Shown one piece after another: positions 12,541-27,060 of a stretch of 64,000 bases of DNA. Origin of the DNA: Aphelocoma coerulescens (Eukaryota; Chordata; Aves; Passeriformes; Corvidae). Numbering within the stretch: position 1 is the stretch's first letter; every line of letters begins with the position of its first letter. The stretch spans positions 23,083,967-23,147,966 of the forward strand of contig NC_091022.1 of NCBI RefSeq assembly GCF_041296385.1. The letters run 5' to 3'. A program made the position numbers and the translations under genes. The notes beneath the pieces were generated by a model. It saw only the letters and a program-made list of their open reading frames with translations. It was not told where the DNA came from and did not search any database.

Positions 12541-13249
12541 ATAGGTCTTTTCCCCACTTCTAAATTTTTATTAAACTAACCAAAACAAGTACCATAAAGG
12601 CAACACCTCTCCAGTGCGGAACAGCAGGACTTCTGCTGAATCAGGGCTATGCTGGCTTTCCAGAGGATATCTGCCTGCACACACAGCACGGAGCCTCTCA
12701 GCACTTCAGTCCTGGCTAAGTTACTCTGTGTACTGATTAAACCTGTCAAAAGGTCTTTGGGGAAGCAGCTGACCTCCAAATTTCTTTTTTCTACCACTAC
12801 CTAGCTTAAAATACACATATGCACACACCTAACAATTTGATACATTTTAAAACAACTACTATATCCCAGAAAAGTGTGAAGGGAAATACACGTCAAAAAC
12901 AAAACACAAGGGAACTGGCAGGAATATGGGAAGATCATGAAACACTGGGACAAGATAATGTGAAGAGCAATTCTCTGCCTGACCATTGAATATCCAATGT
13001 TTCTTCTTCCCCCTGCTCTCAGGTGAATCTCATTGCCTACCCCCAACACTCAGGCACTGAAGCCCAATGTCAAAGGCTGGATTTCCTCAAAGATAAATTT
13101 TGAGTTGCATTTTATGTTCTGCACTGACATCAAACATGGCTCTTATTTCCCAGTGCTTCCTTACAACTCTGAGGGTGAGGGACCATTTCTCTTTCTTTAA
13201 TAGAAGCTGAAATCCCCATCTAATCACATGCCTCCAGGAGCTTCAGCTT

Positions 13250-13780
13250 TAAAAGAGACATCTAGTCCATGCACCTGCCTGAGGGCAGCATCATCACCCC
13301 CTAAATAATTTCTGACTTTGTCTAGGCTGTTTTTACCAACTCCAATAAGAGAGACTCACACACTCCCCAGGCACTCACTCTATCCTCCTGTTTCATTAGT
13401 CTTATCATTGGAAAGTTTTTCCTAATGTCTAATCTGAATTTCCCTTGCTGTTGTTTAAATTCCTGACTGCTCTTCCTACCCACAGCAGACACAGGCCAGA
13501 ACATTGCCTTTCTCATTTTTGCAACAAAGACCTCATCTTATATACACCTCTCATCACTGCACTAAACACAACCCCAATGCCATCCAGCCTGCATTCACAG
13601 TTGCATTTTGCAGACCCCTGGTCACACACACCAATTTTCTTTTTCTCTTCTTCACCCTTTTGAAATAGTATCTTTTTTTTTTTTTAAAGAGTATGGAATC
13701 CAAAGTGAAGTACTTCATCAGCTCAAGTCCCTTCTTACAGGGCCAACAAAAGGAGGATCCATGTCTCACAAATGACACTT
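13250..13780 (-). mobile_element. Degraded CR1 LINE fragment (minus orientation)
   Basis: Inverted CR1-type phrases are visible: atctagtccatgcacctgcc, then gaaagtttttcctaatgtct with aatctgaatttcccttgctg, which match the usual reverse strand of CR1 3' sequence. Divergence is high and no ORF remains, so this is an old copy. Its edges are approximate. Confidence 0.7.
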
Positions 13781-16700
13781 TTCTCCTAAACTTACTGTTG
13801 TGGTCCTTGGGAGTTTTTCATGCCTGCCATTGCACCTGAAATCTTGACAGCAGGCTCACAACCCTTGCCCTGCCATCCTGAACAAAACTTTCAGTAATTA
13901 CTTCCTCCCAGGCTAGTTCCTACCTCTCACCACCAGCATCATCTCTCCCTGCCAAAACCCACTAAGCTATTTTGATTTTTCCAGCAGGACCTAGACATCA
14001 AGAATAAGGCAGAATTTCCCTCCTCTTTTCACACATGGGATGAGAAATATAGACCAACAGACATCAACACTTCAACTTGTTTCTTCAAGCACTATTGACA
14101 TATATTTAACCACCCAGAACATCTCTACTGACACAGCCAACAACAATTTAAGCTTGACAGTTTGGGGGAAGTTTAGCACTCAATCCAGGTTAAAAACAGC
14201 ACACATGCACATTTCCAAGTACTACCTTTGCACTGCAAGATGGCAACGACACTATATTGTTTTCCACATCCACTCCTCTCTATGGCAGACAAACAGCCTG
14301 TGCAGTCCCTGTTGCAGAATTATCACATCATTTCAAGACCCAACCTCTTCACCTGATATTGAGCAGGACAAATGATCAATGTTCCCAACAACACTAAAAC
14401 ATCTGGGATGGGTAGAAAGGGCACATTAGTGCATGTAAATGAATACCCAGGGTTTTACAGACATCACAACTAGCTGCTGATGACAGCGCATTTCTGCCTG
14501 ACAGAGAGGAACTAAATAACGTTACAAAGAGTATTTTGCCAGCTAACAAGTGCACAGACCAACAAAAACAACACAGGGATGGTTGCACAGCAAGCTTGGC
14601 ATAAAGGGGAAAAAGCCCACAAGATTTACGCATGTCCTGTGTCCTTCTCACTAAAAAGAGCTGAGTTGCATTGCTTTTTTATCAGGAAGGTTTTGTTCAA
14701 AGCGAAGACAAGACCACTTTAACACAGCAAAGACCATTTCCCAGGAACCACAGCAGCCTGAAGAGTACCATCCCCAAGTAGCACTAGATGGATGCCATGC
14801 CATAAAAGAATACTGCCTGTTTTTAAAACATTATGCTGGGAGTGATGCAAAATACTCCCCATACCTCAGAGGCTGTGAAAGAGCAGCAGGCACACACCGA
14901 TCACTGACAACTGCACAGGGCCACGCACGCAGCAGGACAGGCACAGCAAATATACAGACCTGTGACATCCACCCCCTTCACTTCAGAAATGCACGATGGG
15001 AGCAATTCCAGCAGCACATGTAGCCCTCATCAGTGGCTTTACGGAGAGGCGAACAAACCTTTAAACACGATCCAGCAGACTTATACATTCCTGAGCTAGC
15101 CTGAATCTTTTCTTTTCAGGGTGACTGCCGCTCAACTGCTTTCTGCTGTAACAACAAGTCTACTTAACTTTGCAACTTGTCACCTAAACGATGTGTAATG
15201 TTTGCACAGCTAAGGAATACAGTGTTCAAACAGCACAGGTGGGGAATTGGACGCCGGGATGCATAACTGATGTGGGGTCTCCACACACTGCGAGGGAAAG
15301 GGCAACATGACTGATTGCTTTAAAGTAGTCATCTCATTGGCCTGTCAATAACCAGCCAAAAGCTGAGCAGGTTAGGTCAGGTTAGGACTGCAGCCATTGG
15401 CCACCCGAGTGCCTTGGTATTTTAGAGTTGTTGCTATAATAATGCTGGGTTTATATCTTTAAATAAGAAATTGCTTTGAATCTTTTTTCATACATGAGAT
15501 GTCTTGCCTGGTGGTCTCATGGTTGTGCTCTCCAGGAGATTTGGGTTCAGTAACTGTTCATGTGCTCTAGCTCATCAGGGTTTAAATAAATACAGCTAAT
15601 GCTGTTGCCTGAAGTTATAACCCACCCTGTCAGATTGACATGGGTCACAGTAAGGTTGTTCCCACTTGCTGGGAGAATGAGGGAGATCTCCAAGGCAAAG
15701 TGAGTGCAGGTCTGAGATGCCAGGTGCGGTGTAACCCTCTAAAGCTACAAGGCCTAAAGAAGTTTGTTCAAAACTCAATGCAAACAGGAAAATCCATCTG
15801 AAAGGGCTCTTATATGAACTGTTTCCTGCCACTCTAGGAACTCAAAGCATTCTGATGTAAGAACAATGGCATAACAACAGCCATAACTGGCAAAGAGATG
15901 ATAAATATATGTATTTACTTACTTTCAATAAAAAGAAAAAAAAGCAACTTTTAAGTTGCTAAGTTAAATGCATTTTTAACAGCATTCCTTTAGAAACAGT
16001 ATTGTAAGAAGCTGAATTGAGAAGTAAGTAATTAAAAGTACACCCAAGATGCATGAACATAGGTAATTGCAGATTAATATTCCACTGTAATACTTATGCT
16101 GAGTTAAAGTTGCCATGGGAAACAAGCCTGAATTTCTTTACTTTTCAGCAACTCATGATCATCCTCAATAAGGGTTTTGGCAGGTGATTTCTAGCGCATT
16201 GAGCTTAAGGGCCACACAAAAACAGTGCTAGAAGAAAACTACTAGTGGGGATGTCTAGATAGAACAGGCAAGCAGAGGCACACACACATCCTTTATCCAC
16301 CTCTGGGTAGGATTGTGACAATGTCTGTTACTGTGTGAGACATCTGCATTCCTATCCTGGCCTTCAGCTGGGATTGCCTTGATGCAGTCTCCACAGAAAA
16401 CCACATGGAAAGCACACAGAAGGTACCTTGCAGCCTGCTTCCCAGCAGATAAGCAACCCCTCCATTGCCGCCTCCTGCAAGAAGTTTGTGATTTCAAGGA
16501 CATATTCCTCCAACAAAGTAGCTTCAGCTATGGCTCCCAAGGCAGCCTCCCTATCCTCTACCTAGTCACCTATGCAGAGAGCTTGGCAGGGACTGCACAT
16601 CTTTTGATATGGCCTAAATTTGGTGGAAATCAACATCCATTCCCATTACAAGGTCAGTCTATAAATCACAGCACCTCAGGAACAGAGACACACGGCTCAG

Positions 16701-19700
16701 TTGTCCCTGCTGCAGGAACAAAATCGCACACAGAGCAGGACAGGCAGCTGTACAGATCATCACAGCCACTCCAGCTGCACCTGCCCGTCACTGTGAGCTG
16801 GAACCACAAGACGGATGTCCAAGGGAAAACACCTGTAATGTCTTTTACAGCAGCACTCAAGCAAATAGAGACTGAACCTGATACAACCTTCTCCTTCATT
16901 TGTACTTAATATTATCTTGCAGAAGGACTGGCTCCTATTTGTTAATACACTTCTGCAAATCACAATATGTACTATGATCATCCAGATTTGTTTGTACACT
17001 TAAAAATAAATTAGTCACTGAACATCTGCTTAGTCACAGTGTCAGTGTTTACGGTTTTGTTGAAATGGTGAGTGACGTTTTGTATTTATTAGTATATCCA
17101 GTTTCATTTGACAGCAATTATAATTAAAAATTCTCCCCAAATAACAATCTAAATGCATGCTAAACAGATTTGAAGTATCTAGGATACACTAACAAAAAAT
17201 ACCAAGATATTTTTGCATTTAAAAAGCACTGTTTAGGAGGACACAGAAAACATTGTCTGTAAACAATTTATTCTGCTTCTGGTCACAACCTTCTTCAGCA
17301 ATGAGAAGATCTGAACATTTCATACATTCCCTTTACAGAGAGTTTGAAAGAGGCAAATTTCTAGTTCCCAAATTATTATCAAATTTGAGTGAATCTGAGA
17401 CACTCAACACCTGAAAAAACTGACATGAGAAAAGGCAACTTTATCATTACCAAAGGCTCATTTAGCAGCTTAGCAACTCCTAGATACAGCTCCTCCTACC
17501 AGGTCAGAGGTCTGATGCTCTTTTACACTTCCAGGCAGTAGACATACAGAGCTTGAATTTTATTTGATTTTCATTTAAGTAACTTTAATAGATCAGAGAT
17601 TAACATCATATATAGAAGGCTAATTTCAAATTCAGCTTTGAACAGATCTGATTTCTACCTTCAGACTTTTTATATTTAAACCAAATCATTTCTTTTCATC
17701 CACTTGGCTGAACGCAAGATACTTGGCTTGCTGACTGAAAGAGGCAAACCTTCTTACTGCATTAATAAAATAAGGTTACAGGCAGACACAGATGTGTCTG
17801 TGGAGCTGCTTAACACAGTCACTGAAAGCACTGACCACCATAAACATTGGTGTCTACAAGGACAAAGGGACAAAAGAGCAAGACTCTCACTTATTAATGC
17901 ATCTTCTTATGAAGCTAAAGCTCCATAGGTACCCAGCTCTATGGGCTGACAGTGTATAAAAGCAGAAGGTACTTATAAACTCTTACCAGACAGTAAAAGG
18001 AAAAACTCAGAGCTGAAAAATGAAACACACCACCACAGTTCAGGGTCCACTGACCTCCACAGAATGACAGCTCTCAACTGACCCCACTGGGCTTCGGATC
18101 ACATTCCAAAGGCACAAGGTAAGCTTTAAAGAGATGCGAGAGGCCAGCCATAAACATCTCTTACTGCCAACCCCTAATGACCTTTGGCTGGCTAAAACAC
18201 TACATGACACAGACTGTGCAGTTAAACCCCCCCACGCCTTCTTTTCTCTCTGGGATGGTCCCATTATTCATGAATACATCCAGAAAACCAAAAAAGCTGA
18301 ACAGTTTCTATGTGTATATAAACAAGCACTTTGATGGAGGGGCGTACCTGCTGAAAGCTATCAGAAGTCAGGGCTGCAAGAATGCTCCCGTTCCTTTGTG
18401 GGTGTAGGGCAGGGAACATGAAGTACCCTTGATGCCTGACCCAGGAGTGACTGGTAAAGCACAGGCCAGTGGCCACAAGGCACTCAGCCAGCGGTCCCAG
18501 CCACTGGAGCCACAATGCAGATGGCTTCCCAGGAGAATACCACTGTCCTTGACCCTCCTTGATCCCCATTACAGAGGCCACACCATGAGACCTCAGAGAG
18601 AGATTGGACAATATGAAAGGGAATGGAAATGAAGGGGTCTTTAGGGCTCACGAATGAGCGTGAAGGACTTCCCCAGGGATAAAGCCAGCAAGGTTGTCAG
18701 TTACAGAGGAGCACGAGTAAATACAACGGGAGGGGGAGCAGATGTGGCAGTCACACACATTAGTGTACATAAAAAGATAGCTCTTTCAATAGTTTCTAGT
18801 AAGAAGCCAGAATATTTTGAAGAGCAGTTAGTGAGAAATGTGAAATGAGCTGTATGGTGGCAAGTGAACTCTCAAGACTTTTAGGCTGAACTGGCTAAAT
18901 TTACAGCTCTGCTTATCCACTTAAAGTAACATGGATCGCAGCTTAGCTTAGTGCCGTATATACAGCCTTCTCATCAAATCCCAATGTATTTGAATTTCAT
19001 TGTATCTAGACTTCTATTTTGCAGGTATTAAAATAAAAGCAGAAGAATTATCAGAATCACAGTGAAGATCAGCACCTGACCATTTCTAGCTCCCAGGTCT
19101 GACCTCAGACCAAACCTCCAAAACCTGTCTATCAATCCTGCAGTGAAAGATCCGGTCACTAAAACTTTGCAGAAAACATTGCTGAAATGCACGGCACCAT
19201 TTGCTCACCATGATATACAGCTTAGCAGCAATGAGGACAAAAGCCATGCTGGTCAGCAAAGAGGTAAGAGGTAGGTAAGGGCATCAACTAAAGTCTCATT
19301 TTATAAAGCTTCCCAATTTTGGCAGGCACCTTCAGCCTTTCCAGCTACATTGAGCCCCACGTTGCAAAAGTAATTTCTTTATTTGTCAAACTAATTTGTT
19401 GGTGAGGATGTGAGGGACTGACAGCCCTTTCAACACATTATATGATGCAGACAGGCACTGAACACAGCAGACTGGAAAAACAACACTGAAGAACATCTCC
19501 ACCTTAAAGGTGCTATCTCACCAACAAAATATATAGCAGATCTGCATTGGCCCAGACCATTACTTTCCCTGGCAAGGACTTGGGGACAAAGCTCCTTAAA
19601 ACAGTAGTAATCATATTCCACTCATGCTCCTTTTTACTGCCAGCTGTAAACTAGCTCCACATGCATCATGGTTTTGCATCAAAATGTGCACAGACCAAAC

Positions 19701-20935
19701 CCATATCCAAAGGGACAAGGTAGATCCAATTTACAGCTTTGACAGGTCTGTGCACCCGAGGCAGAGCATGCAGGAAATAGCCTGACATCTCACTTGGAGA
19801 GCAGTTAAGAGCCTGCTAGCAGAACTGGATGCAGAGCCACAACAGCCTCCCACAAAGAGCCAGCAAAAGAGCAGGGAATTTGCTATCCATTTTTCAAGAA
19901 ACACGAAGGGCAGGCAGCACCCACCAAGGCACTACTGGGCAAGACAGAAGTCAAGTTTGATCCTAACTTGCAGCAACCCTGTGTTAGGACAAGCGCATCA
20001 CTGGGAAATGAACATGCTGCATCGAGTCACTTCAGTAATGAGACATCACACTGAAAACTGCTTAAGCCTTTCATATAGTAGAAACAAAGCACAAGGAAGT
20101 TGTGCAATTGGTAATATCAATGCAGGTATTACCAGCAACACATGCAGACCAATTGCTTGGCAGAGGAGGGTGAGTTCAACTTTAGACTCAGAAATTCTGT
20201 TTGTTCGCTACCAACCTAATATCAGGGTTTTTTTCTTTTTAGTACAGTTTTCCAGTTGAAAACCTAGGCCCATCCTGCTGACAACTGAGAATATTTTTAC
20301 TAATCTGTTCTACACTACTATGGAAGAACTGTTTGCAGAAAAGCTCTGTACTTCATCTGGATCTCTGTATGTCTTAAGTGATAGAGCACTGGAAGATCTC
20401 TTTGAAGCTGAACTCTTCCTGCCTCAATACACTCCAGAGTTAGAACACAGGCAAGATATTTGATCTGGCTGAAATTATCTAAAAACTGTTTTTCTTCTGT
20501 ACTTAGAAATACCATTATGCTGCACATATTCCCATCATTCAAAATATTCTTTTCCTAGAGCTGTTCACTAACAACAGCCTTTTTCCTTGCAGAATCAACA
20601 CGGCTGCCATCTATTAATGCAAGTTTCCAGCCAAAAACTTATAGACCCTTTCCAGTTCAGACAAATGACAAGTACACGTGACTTAAAGATGTTTTCAATA
20701 ACACATGAATTGTCACTTCCTTGATGGAAATCAGACTCCTTCATTCATTCCCACCAATTCCTGGCATTGCTCCTGAGACAGCAGGTGACTGGCAAGAGGC
20801 CTGGAGAACCAGCAACAGAAAGTAGGTGGGACAAACCAGAAAAAATTAGTGAGCCAGCACTATGCTTTCTCCTTTTACCTCTCAGAAGAGCAGCAGCAAC
20901 TTGCAAGATGATAATTAACAGGATTAACTATTTAC

Positions 20936-21204
20936 CTGAGGATGAATCTGCGGTTTATCACATGTAGCCTCAAAATCCAGCACTAAGAAGTAGTGATATC
21001 TCTGTGGAGGGAAGGATGACATTGCTGCCATGGAAGCTCCAAAGCCGTGGGACGCCAGTTTCCTGCTTACGATGGAGCTGAACCCTTTGAGAACACCAGC
21101 TGGGAGGAGGAGGGACACAGCTTGTCTTGCCCTTGAAAGTAAGTTTTGGGGAAACTTTGCTGCTCCAGTATGGAGAAGTGCTATCATTGAACATCCAGAG
21201 GCAT
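20936..21204 (-). CDS. ERI3: ERI3 coding exon carrying the Exo I motif
   Basis: This exon encodes two bases of a split Asp codon plus 89 residues, starting ASGCSM, with RKLASHGFGASMAAM in the middle and RYHYFLVLDFEATCDKPQ near the end. LDFEAT is the Exo I motif of DEDDh 3'-5' exonucleases; its Asp and Glu bind the catalytic metal ions. The minus-strand acceptor is CTTCAGTTTCAG ending at 21205, and the donor GTAAATAG starts at 20935. At 269 nt, the exon leaves phase 0 for the next exon. Compared with the human protein as I recall it, the middle (between LLSRAR and the RKLA block) is shorter and diverged, while the nuclease start is nearly unchanged. Possible internal start codons are ATG at 21187-21185 (MIALL) and the MAAMSS pair. 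This matters because no ATG is visible upstream in frame. Confidence 0.95.
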
Positions 21205-22549
21205 CTGAAACTGAAGAGAGACTCATGTTACTCATTCACATATATATCTCATCCCTGCTGGGATCTCTTCACTGTCCTCCTCTGACAGGGATTCCCTTTG
21301 TGCTTCCCAGTGGAGGTTCCAGCATCACAAACCTGAAATAACACAGTAACCTGCCCTAAGCAGAACAGATGACATTTGGACTGAGCTTAAGGTGTCCAGA
21401 ATCACAGGCAACCGAAAATTAACCTCTGCAAATGACTCTAAATTAAGAACTATGAGATACACAACAATCATGGCTCCAGGCACCAGATCACACCCCATTA
21501 CAGCATTGCTGAACCTCATTACAGCACAACTCAACACGAACCAACTAAAACACAGAATATCCAATCTAAGCCCTGCTGAAATTTCTGAGGCCTTTCACCT
21601 TTTCACATACAATGCAGTTTCTGATACACGGTCAAAATAAAACACAGCAATACACATACCAACACTACAACTTATCCAAACAGCTTGGCCCTGAAACACC
21701 TGCCAGTTGCACCAAAACACTGCACTTCCATTACAAACCCAGGTGGCTGCTGGCTGGAAGGCTCTTCCCCAGGAAAGTTCTCATTTGCTCTGTATCTGCG
21801 GTTTCTCAGAGATACTGTTTTAGTGCTACACACCATTTCTTACTTCAGGTATTTCTCAGAGGAGGGTATCAGTTCAACTAACCACACCCAGAGACTGCAG
21901 GAACTGTAAAATGCAAGCAGGACTCTATAGGTTACAGTCTCCCTCCCAAAGAAATATCTCACTCAGCCATCACCTTTTGATGCTTTTATTTAACAAACAT
22001 TATTTAATAAATCGCATTATCCATGTGAGACTACCTGGATTTCCCCTCCTGCTGTTTTTCTTCTAAAACTTTGCAGGAAACAGTTGCCATGATTGTCATT
22101 ATCCAAGATGGGGCAGCCTCAGGACTGTTAATAGATCTACAGGGGTGAGAGTTCAAGCCCAGCTCTTGGTGTTACATGGGTGGGTACAGGAACTGATAGC
22201 AAAACAAGCAAATTGCACCAACTCGGTCCTCTTGAACAAGGGTAGGAGTTCCCCCTCTAACTGGGTATGCATACATATACACACACATCTTCCTACATAA
22301 ATATTTAAATCTATCCCCACAGTTGGTCCCACTGCTTGTGGAAGAACTCCATCACATGACATGCTACCCACCTGCCTTTTTGTGAGCCGCCCCACACCTG
22401 TGCTGGCTTTTTGCTCTACCATGAAGGGATGGAAGCAACCACCATGAGACATGGAGACAAAATGGCCATGGCAAAACGGGGACTCGCTGCTCATGAACAA
22501 AGTCACTATTTGCACAAAAGGCAGCATTTGCTCTCGCCCATCCGTTAGT

Positions 22550-22750
22550 CTGTCAGGTAAATAATGCACGTGCCAAAATACACACTTAATGAGGTAAATA
22601 ATATGCCTTGAATAACGGATAAATCTGTATTTACCTGCGAGACCAGAGAAACTCGGAAGGACCAGATTAGGAGATAATTGCAGCTAAGCAGGTTGTGTGC
22701 TTCGAGTAAACATGCATTTGGTAACCTTCCCTTTCCAGGGTTTTGAGTGA
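22550..22750. promoter_or_regulatory. Candidate conserved non-coding element in ERI3 first intron
   Basis: The block is non-repetitive and AT-rich, with an E-box inside TGCACGTGCC, then CACTTAATGAGG, TTGAATAACGG and GAGATAATTGCAGC. No coding potential is seen. The call rests on composition and motif density alone. Confidence 0.3.
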
Positions 22751-25735
22751 AAGGCAAAAATCAAAGGAGATGTTTAAGACCAAGCCAGCACCCACACTGC
22801 AATTCCATGGCATATATGCATCCCCTCTGCTTTAAGGCTATCATGTTTTGAAGCTGTTTGCTTTACTAAAGCAGTGTGCCAGGCAGCAGGTCCCTTGAAA
22901 ACTGAAAACTCAAGTTGCAAAACCAAAAAAATGAGCCCAACATGGCATTTATTTTGAAGGGGCTCAGTTCAGTACCTATTGCCTTTCCATCTACAGCTTT
23001 GGCTGTCATTCATAAATGCATTACAGCCAAATAGAAGTTAGTTATACTTACTTCTAACATGTGCCAGATAAGAGATATTTGAGGTATACATGCTTTAAAT
23101 CTTCAAGCTACTATGAATCTAAAAGCTCATCACAACAAATATAATCTCTCAGAATAAAGCAGCTTGTAAGCTAGTTGCAGGAAAACCTGGTCCTTAGCCT
23201 ACTGCATAAAGTAATATACACAGTTGGAGTGGGGGAGGCAGGCAAGCTTCAACCCCTATATCAAACACAGGCAATAAAACACATATTATCCACCCACCCA
23301 CAGCAAGATCTCTAATATATCTTAACTGGCAAGACCAGGGTATCTGACACGGACCCCATGAATCTTCAGCTTGGGTTGCACTACACACAGTGGTGCAGAG
23401 GCTCCTGAGCCACTGAGTCCGTGACAAAGGTTAACCAGGCACCTTGGCAGGATTCAGGCATGGCCCCACGCAGACACGGCAGCACCATGCCAGACCCTGG
23501 CATGGCAGGTCAGTGTCACACAAGCACCGCGTGACATCAGTGGAGGGAAATAACAGCCAACATCCCGTGCCAGTTTACACTAACAACTTCTGCAGTGGTC
23601 CACGTCTAGCAACAGGATCAGGCTCCCCATCCTAAAAGCAGCCTCCCTCTGCACTGTCCCATGAAGCAGAGGGAGCAGTGCTCTGAACAAAGGTGCATGA
23701 GTGGGGTATTGCAAGTGGATTTCCCTACACAGGCAGCATACAAATAAGGGTAACCCCACTGCAAACTCTGCACCTTCAGCCAAATGAAGTTTTAACGGTA
23801 TGTTTACCCAGCCACTGCTCTGGGTGCCCTGGGAAGACCTCACATCATCTTCTTTGGCAAGGTCAGAGTGCCTCAGAGCACAAGATAGCTGGTGAGCAAA
23901 CACACTTTATTAGAAGTCATGTAAAGCATTTATAATGGCTATGACAATGCAAAGCACTAGTAATTATCCTGTATTTTTTTCCAACAGACAATGATATAAG
24001 CAATGCAGCTTCAAAAATTAAAACCCCAGCTCTAGCCATATAAATCCACATGTTCAGTGATTCCATTTCCAAACCTACATAAAACACCACATATATATTT
24101 CTTATACACACAGGATCAGATTATAATCTCAGACAGTGCAAGCTGTCACATCTGGCAGTCAACCCTACTAGGTTAATATTTCATATCACACAGCTCAAAT
24201 TCCTCACACAGATACGTATGAAATGTAATGGGACCATGAACTGAGGTTGGACCTCGGGAATTATTTTGACAGATTGTACACAGACCTAGGAAAATGTGAC
24301 AGCACTTTACATTTGCTACATGCAGTAAGATGGGAAATGGCCGTATGTGGTGGGTTTCAGCTGGAAGATAAAGTTTGTGTTCTGTGCTGTATAATAGCAT
24401 GTGTCCCATGTGACAGTACTGGCTAAAATCAGCATCTATATTTTAAAAATAAATTTAAAAAAGAAAAAAAATTCTCTGGACATCAGCTGCAGGTACCAAG
24501 ACAAGTTCAGGCAGACCACAGCTCTTGCTTCTTTAGCAGTCCAAGCACATGGTACTAAAGCACGACAGTTTGATCACCAGTAAGTAAGGAAAGCCAAGAG
24601 AAAGGCAAGTGCCAGCTGTAGCCACCAGCTTTGCCAGGGGTCCCACTGAGCGTGAAGCGGAGAATCTGCACTGGCAGCCGTTGCACACCAGGCTTCCTAC
24701 TGGGAAAGTTGCTTAGGGACAACCAAAGCAGCAAGGAACAAGACAGGGAACTCCTGCCACTGAAGAATGCTGGTGACAAGAGCCAGCAGGGCAGTGCAAA
24801 TGCTGTCCCCTGCCTGCAGGGTAGCCCCAAAGCTACAGAGATGTGCACCACACAAGCTCCAGGGGATTCAAATTCATCAATGGCAAAACAAATTAGCCTA
24901 CAAACTTGAGCTTAATGGCTCCTGGCACATAACACAAATATGAAGTTTTTACAACTACATCTAATTAAAATTACAGTTTGCCTTTAAGCCCAAAATATTC
25001 CTCTTCACTGTCCAGCTTGATAAGCTGAGTAGGGAAGGGGCAGGAAGACAACACCTGACTTCACAATGGAGGGGTGACCCAAGAAATTAAATTTTATGAG
25101 AGCCTTTTCTTACATGTTAAGTAACTTTGTTATGGCAAGACAGCCCTCCCGTTTATTACAAAATAAACAAACAAGAAAACCCCCCCACTAATCTACACTA
25201 CAAGACACACTGAAATTTAAAAATAAAAGCAAGCAAGCTCTGGGAGTAAAATGCTTCAGTTTATTATTTGTGCAAAGCCTGGGTAGGGGCAGCTGTGACT
25301 CCTGGCCTCCAACATACGACTGAACTCAAGGCTAGAGCAACCACAACCAATCAAAAATGTAAGTCAGCTTTGTCTATTTTATTAAAATTATGGAGGGAGA
25401 AAGTTGGGGTAATAGAGATGCTTTCTGTAAAACAAAATTATATACATTTAGCAACACCTGGAACACAGTATAACAAAAAATGCAGGACTTCAATTTTGGT
25501 AGCTGTTCAAATGCATACTCAGAGGTCAAATGTGAGCCCGTATTTCACTTGTGTGAAGACATAACTGAAGAACAATAGAGATAACTCAGGATTTTTTTTA
25601 ATCAACCTTAACCTAAACCCAAATATTTCATTAGATGAACTACAGTCCAAAAATGACAGCACCTGGCTAGCCTGTGAGGCAGGAAACGAGACTATGAACA
25701 AGACCAGCTTATCCACTCTTACCACTCAAACTTCC

Positions 25736-25752
25736 AAAAAAAAAAAAAAAAA
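25736..25752. repeat. A17 homopolymer
   Basis: Seventeen consecutive A are followed by an A/C-rich stretch. It could be the tail of an old retroposed sequence, but no body is recognised upstream. Confidence 0.85.
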
Positions 25753-26974
25753 CCAACATAAAGTAAAACAAATAACAAAAGACAAAGCTTTTAGAACTGT
25801 TTAATAAAGTAACACAATTTTAGACAGGTAAATTCGCTTCTTTAATTTGTTAACCTCACAGTATCATCACGTGAACATGAGAACAGTACACTTCACAGCT
25901 GCACTCCCTTCACGTTTGGCTGGGTTTGTCTCCGGCACTGCTAGACAACCACGCCTGTGTTTTGGAAAATTTCTAATGTCGTGGCATGTCTATATGCTGC
26001 CCCATCATTACTCAGCTCAGATACAACTTGGCATCCATCATTTTGTTTTTACAGCACTCCACAATCACACCCAGGCTCTTCCCACTGCAGATGAGGAGGT
26101 CCCTGTTCTCAAGAACTTACAGTCTAAAATTAGAAGCAATACAAGTGAGGGGAACAACAGAAAAGAATGAGGGTTACAGGAGGAAAGTTGGGCAACTGCT
26201 CATCTGGGAGAAACATGCATCTTGGTAGGTCAAGTGAAAAAAATAATTCATCCTATACAGGCACTGGTTTCCCTCTGTATGGTCATTATGGAAGAGGTAA
26301 GTGAACACGGAAAAGGCTGACTAAAGGATGGAGGGCACTCTTGGGTTAAGGAACGTCTCTCCCATTTCTTGAGCTCATTCTTGCCGCTGGGTTCCTTGGC
26401 TGATTTGTCAAAGGCACGACCAGACATGTCAGAGCACCAGAATCTCTTCCATTGTGACATCACAGACGCGATGGCTTGTGAGATCACAATGTGCGAGGCC
26501 GAAGGCGCTGATTACTTAGGGAAGAACTTGCTGGAGCTATGGCACCCTACAAGGCTGGGAAACAAACACATCTCAGTTCACTTGACAACACAGTGAAACC
26601 CACATGAGACTCCACACCAGCAGGACATGAACTTGTCTGAACAGACCACCCAGAAGCCGTCCCAAAGATGCACAGCACAAATCCACTCCAATTTTATTAG
26701 GCCACCTCTGCTAGGCAACCCACTTTCGTCAGCTCCTTGACTGGTCTCCTAAGACAGGCTTTGCTGTGTATTTTTAAACCTTCTCCAAGAGTAACTGCAG
26801 ATGAGCAAACGGGTCTAAGCTGGAGTCTGAAGAAGTTCCACACAGCAAAGGACTGGTCACTTAGAAGAAACGTAGAGAAAGGAAAGAACAAAAATTAAAA
26901 CAAAGAAGCAATAACAGGGACACAAACAGCAAAAGCTGAAGAGGAAGAACAGATTTGCTATTAAGGAAAAGAAC

Positions 26975-27060
26975 AGTTGCACAGGATTAGACCGAAAATC
27001 CTCTAGTCCAGCCTCCTGCCTCTGTCTGGGAGCCATTAGAAAATGCACCAGTGTGAAACT
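26975..27060. mobile_element. Ancient CR1/L3-like LINE relic
   Basis: The phrase gaaaatcctctagtccagcctcctgcctctgtctgggagccattagaaaatgc (quoted in part as ctagtccagcctcctgcc) resembles the old amniote LINE sequence with the theme 'ctagtccagtatcctgtctc ... ggcc'. It is short and diverged. Confidence 0.45.

Larger units (their letters stand above)
7078..20935 (-). other. ERI3: ERI3 intron, 13.9 kb
   Basis: This large intron has its minus-strand donor GTAAATAG at 20935 and its acceptor CAG at 7080-7078. I see no exon-like ORF with ERI3 similarity inside it. It contains a degraded CR1 (13250-13780), mononucleotide tracts (for example G12 at 12313-12324) and several AT-rich blocks resembling conserved non-coding elements (7680-8420, 10600-10860, 12060-12540, listed separately). 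The stretches at 14000-20900 hold nothing I can name. Confidence 0.85.

Noticed and set aside
24431..24480. A-rich stretch as a possible retroposon tail
   Set aside because: There is no target-site duplication or recognisable body upstream. It is a simple low-complexity sequence.
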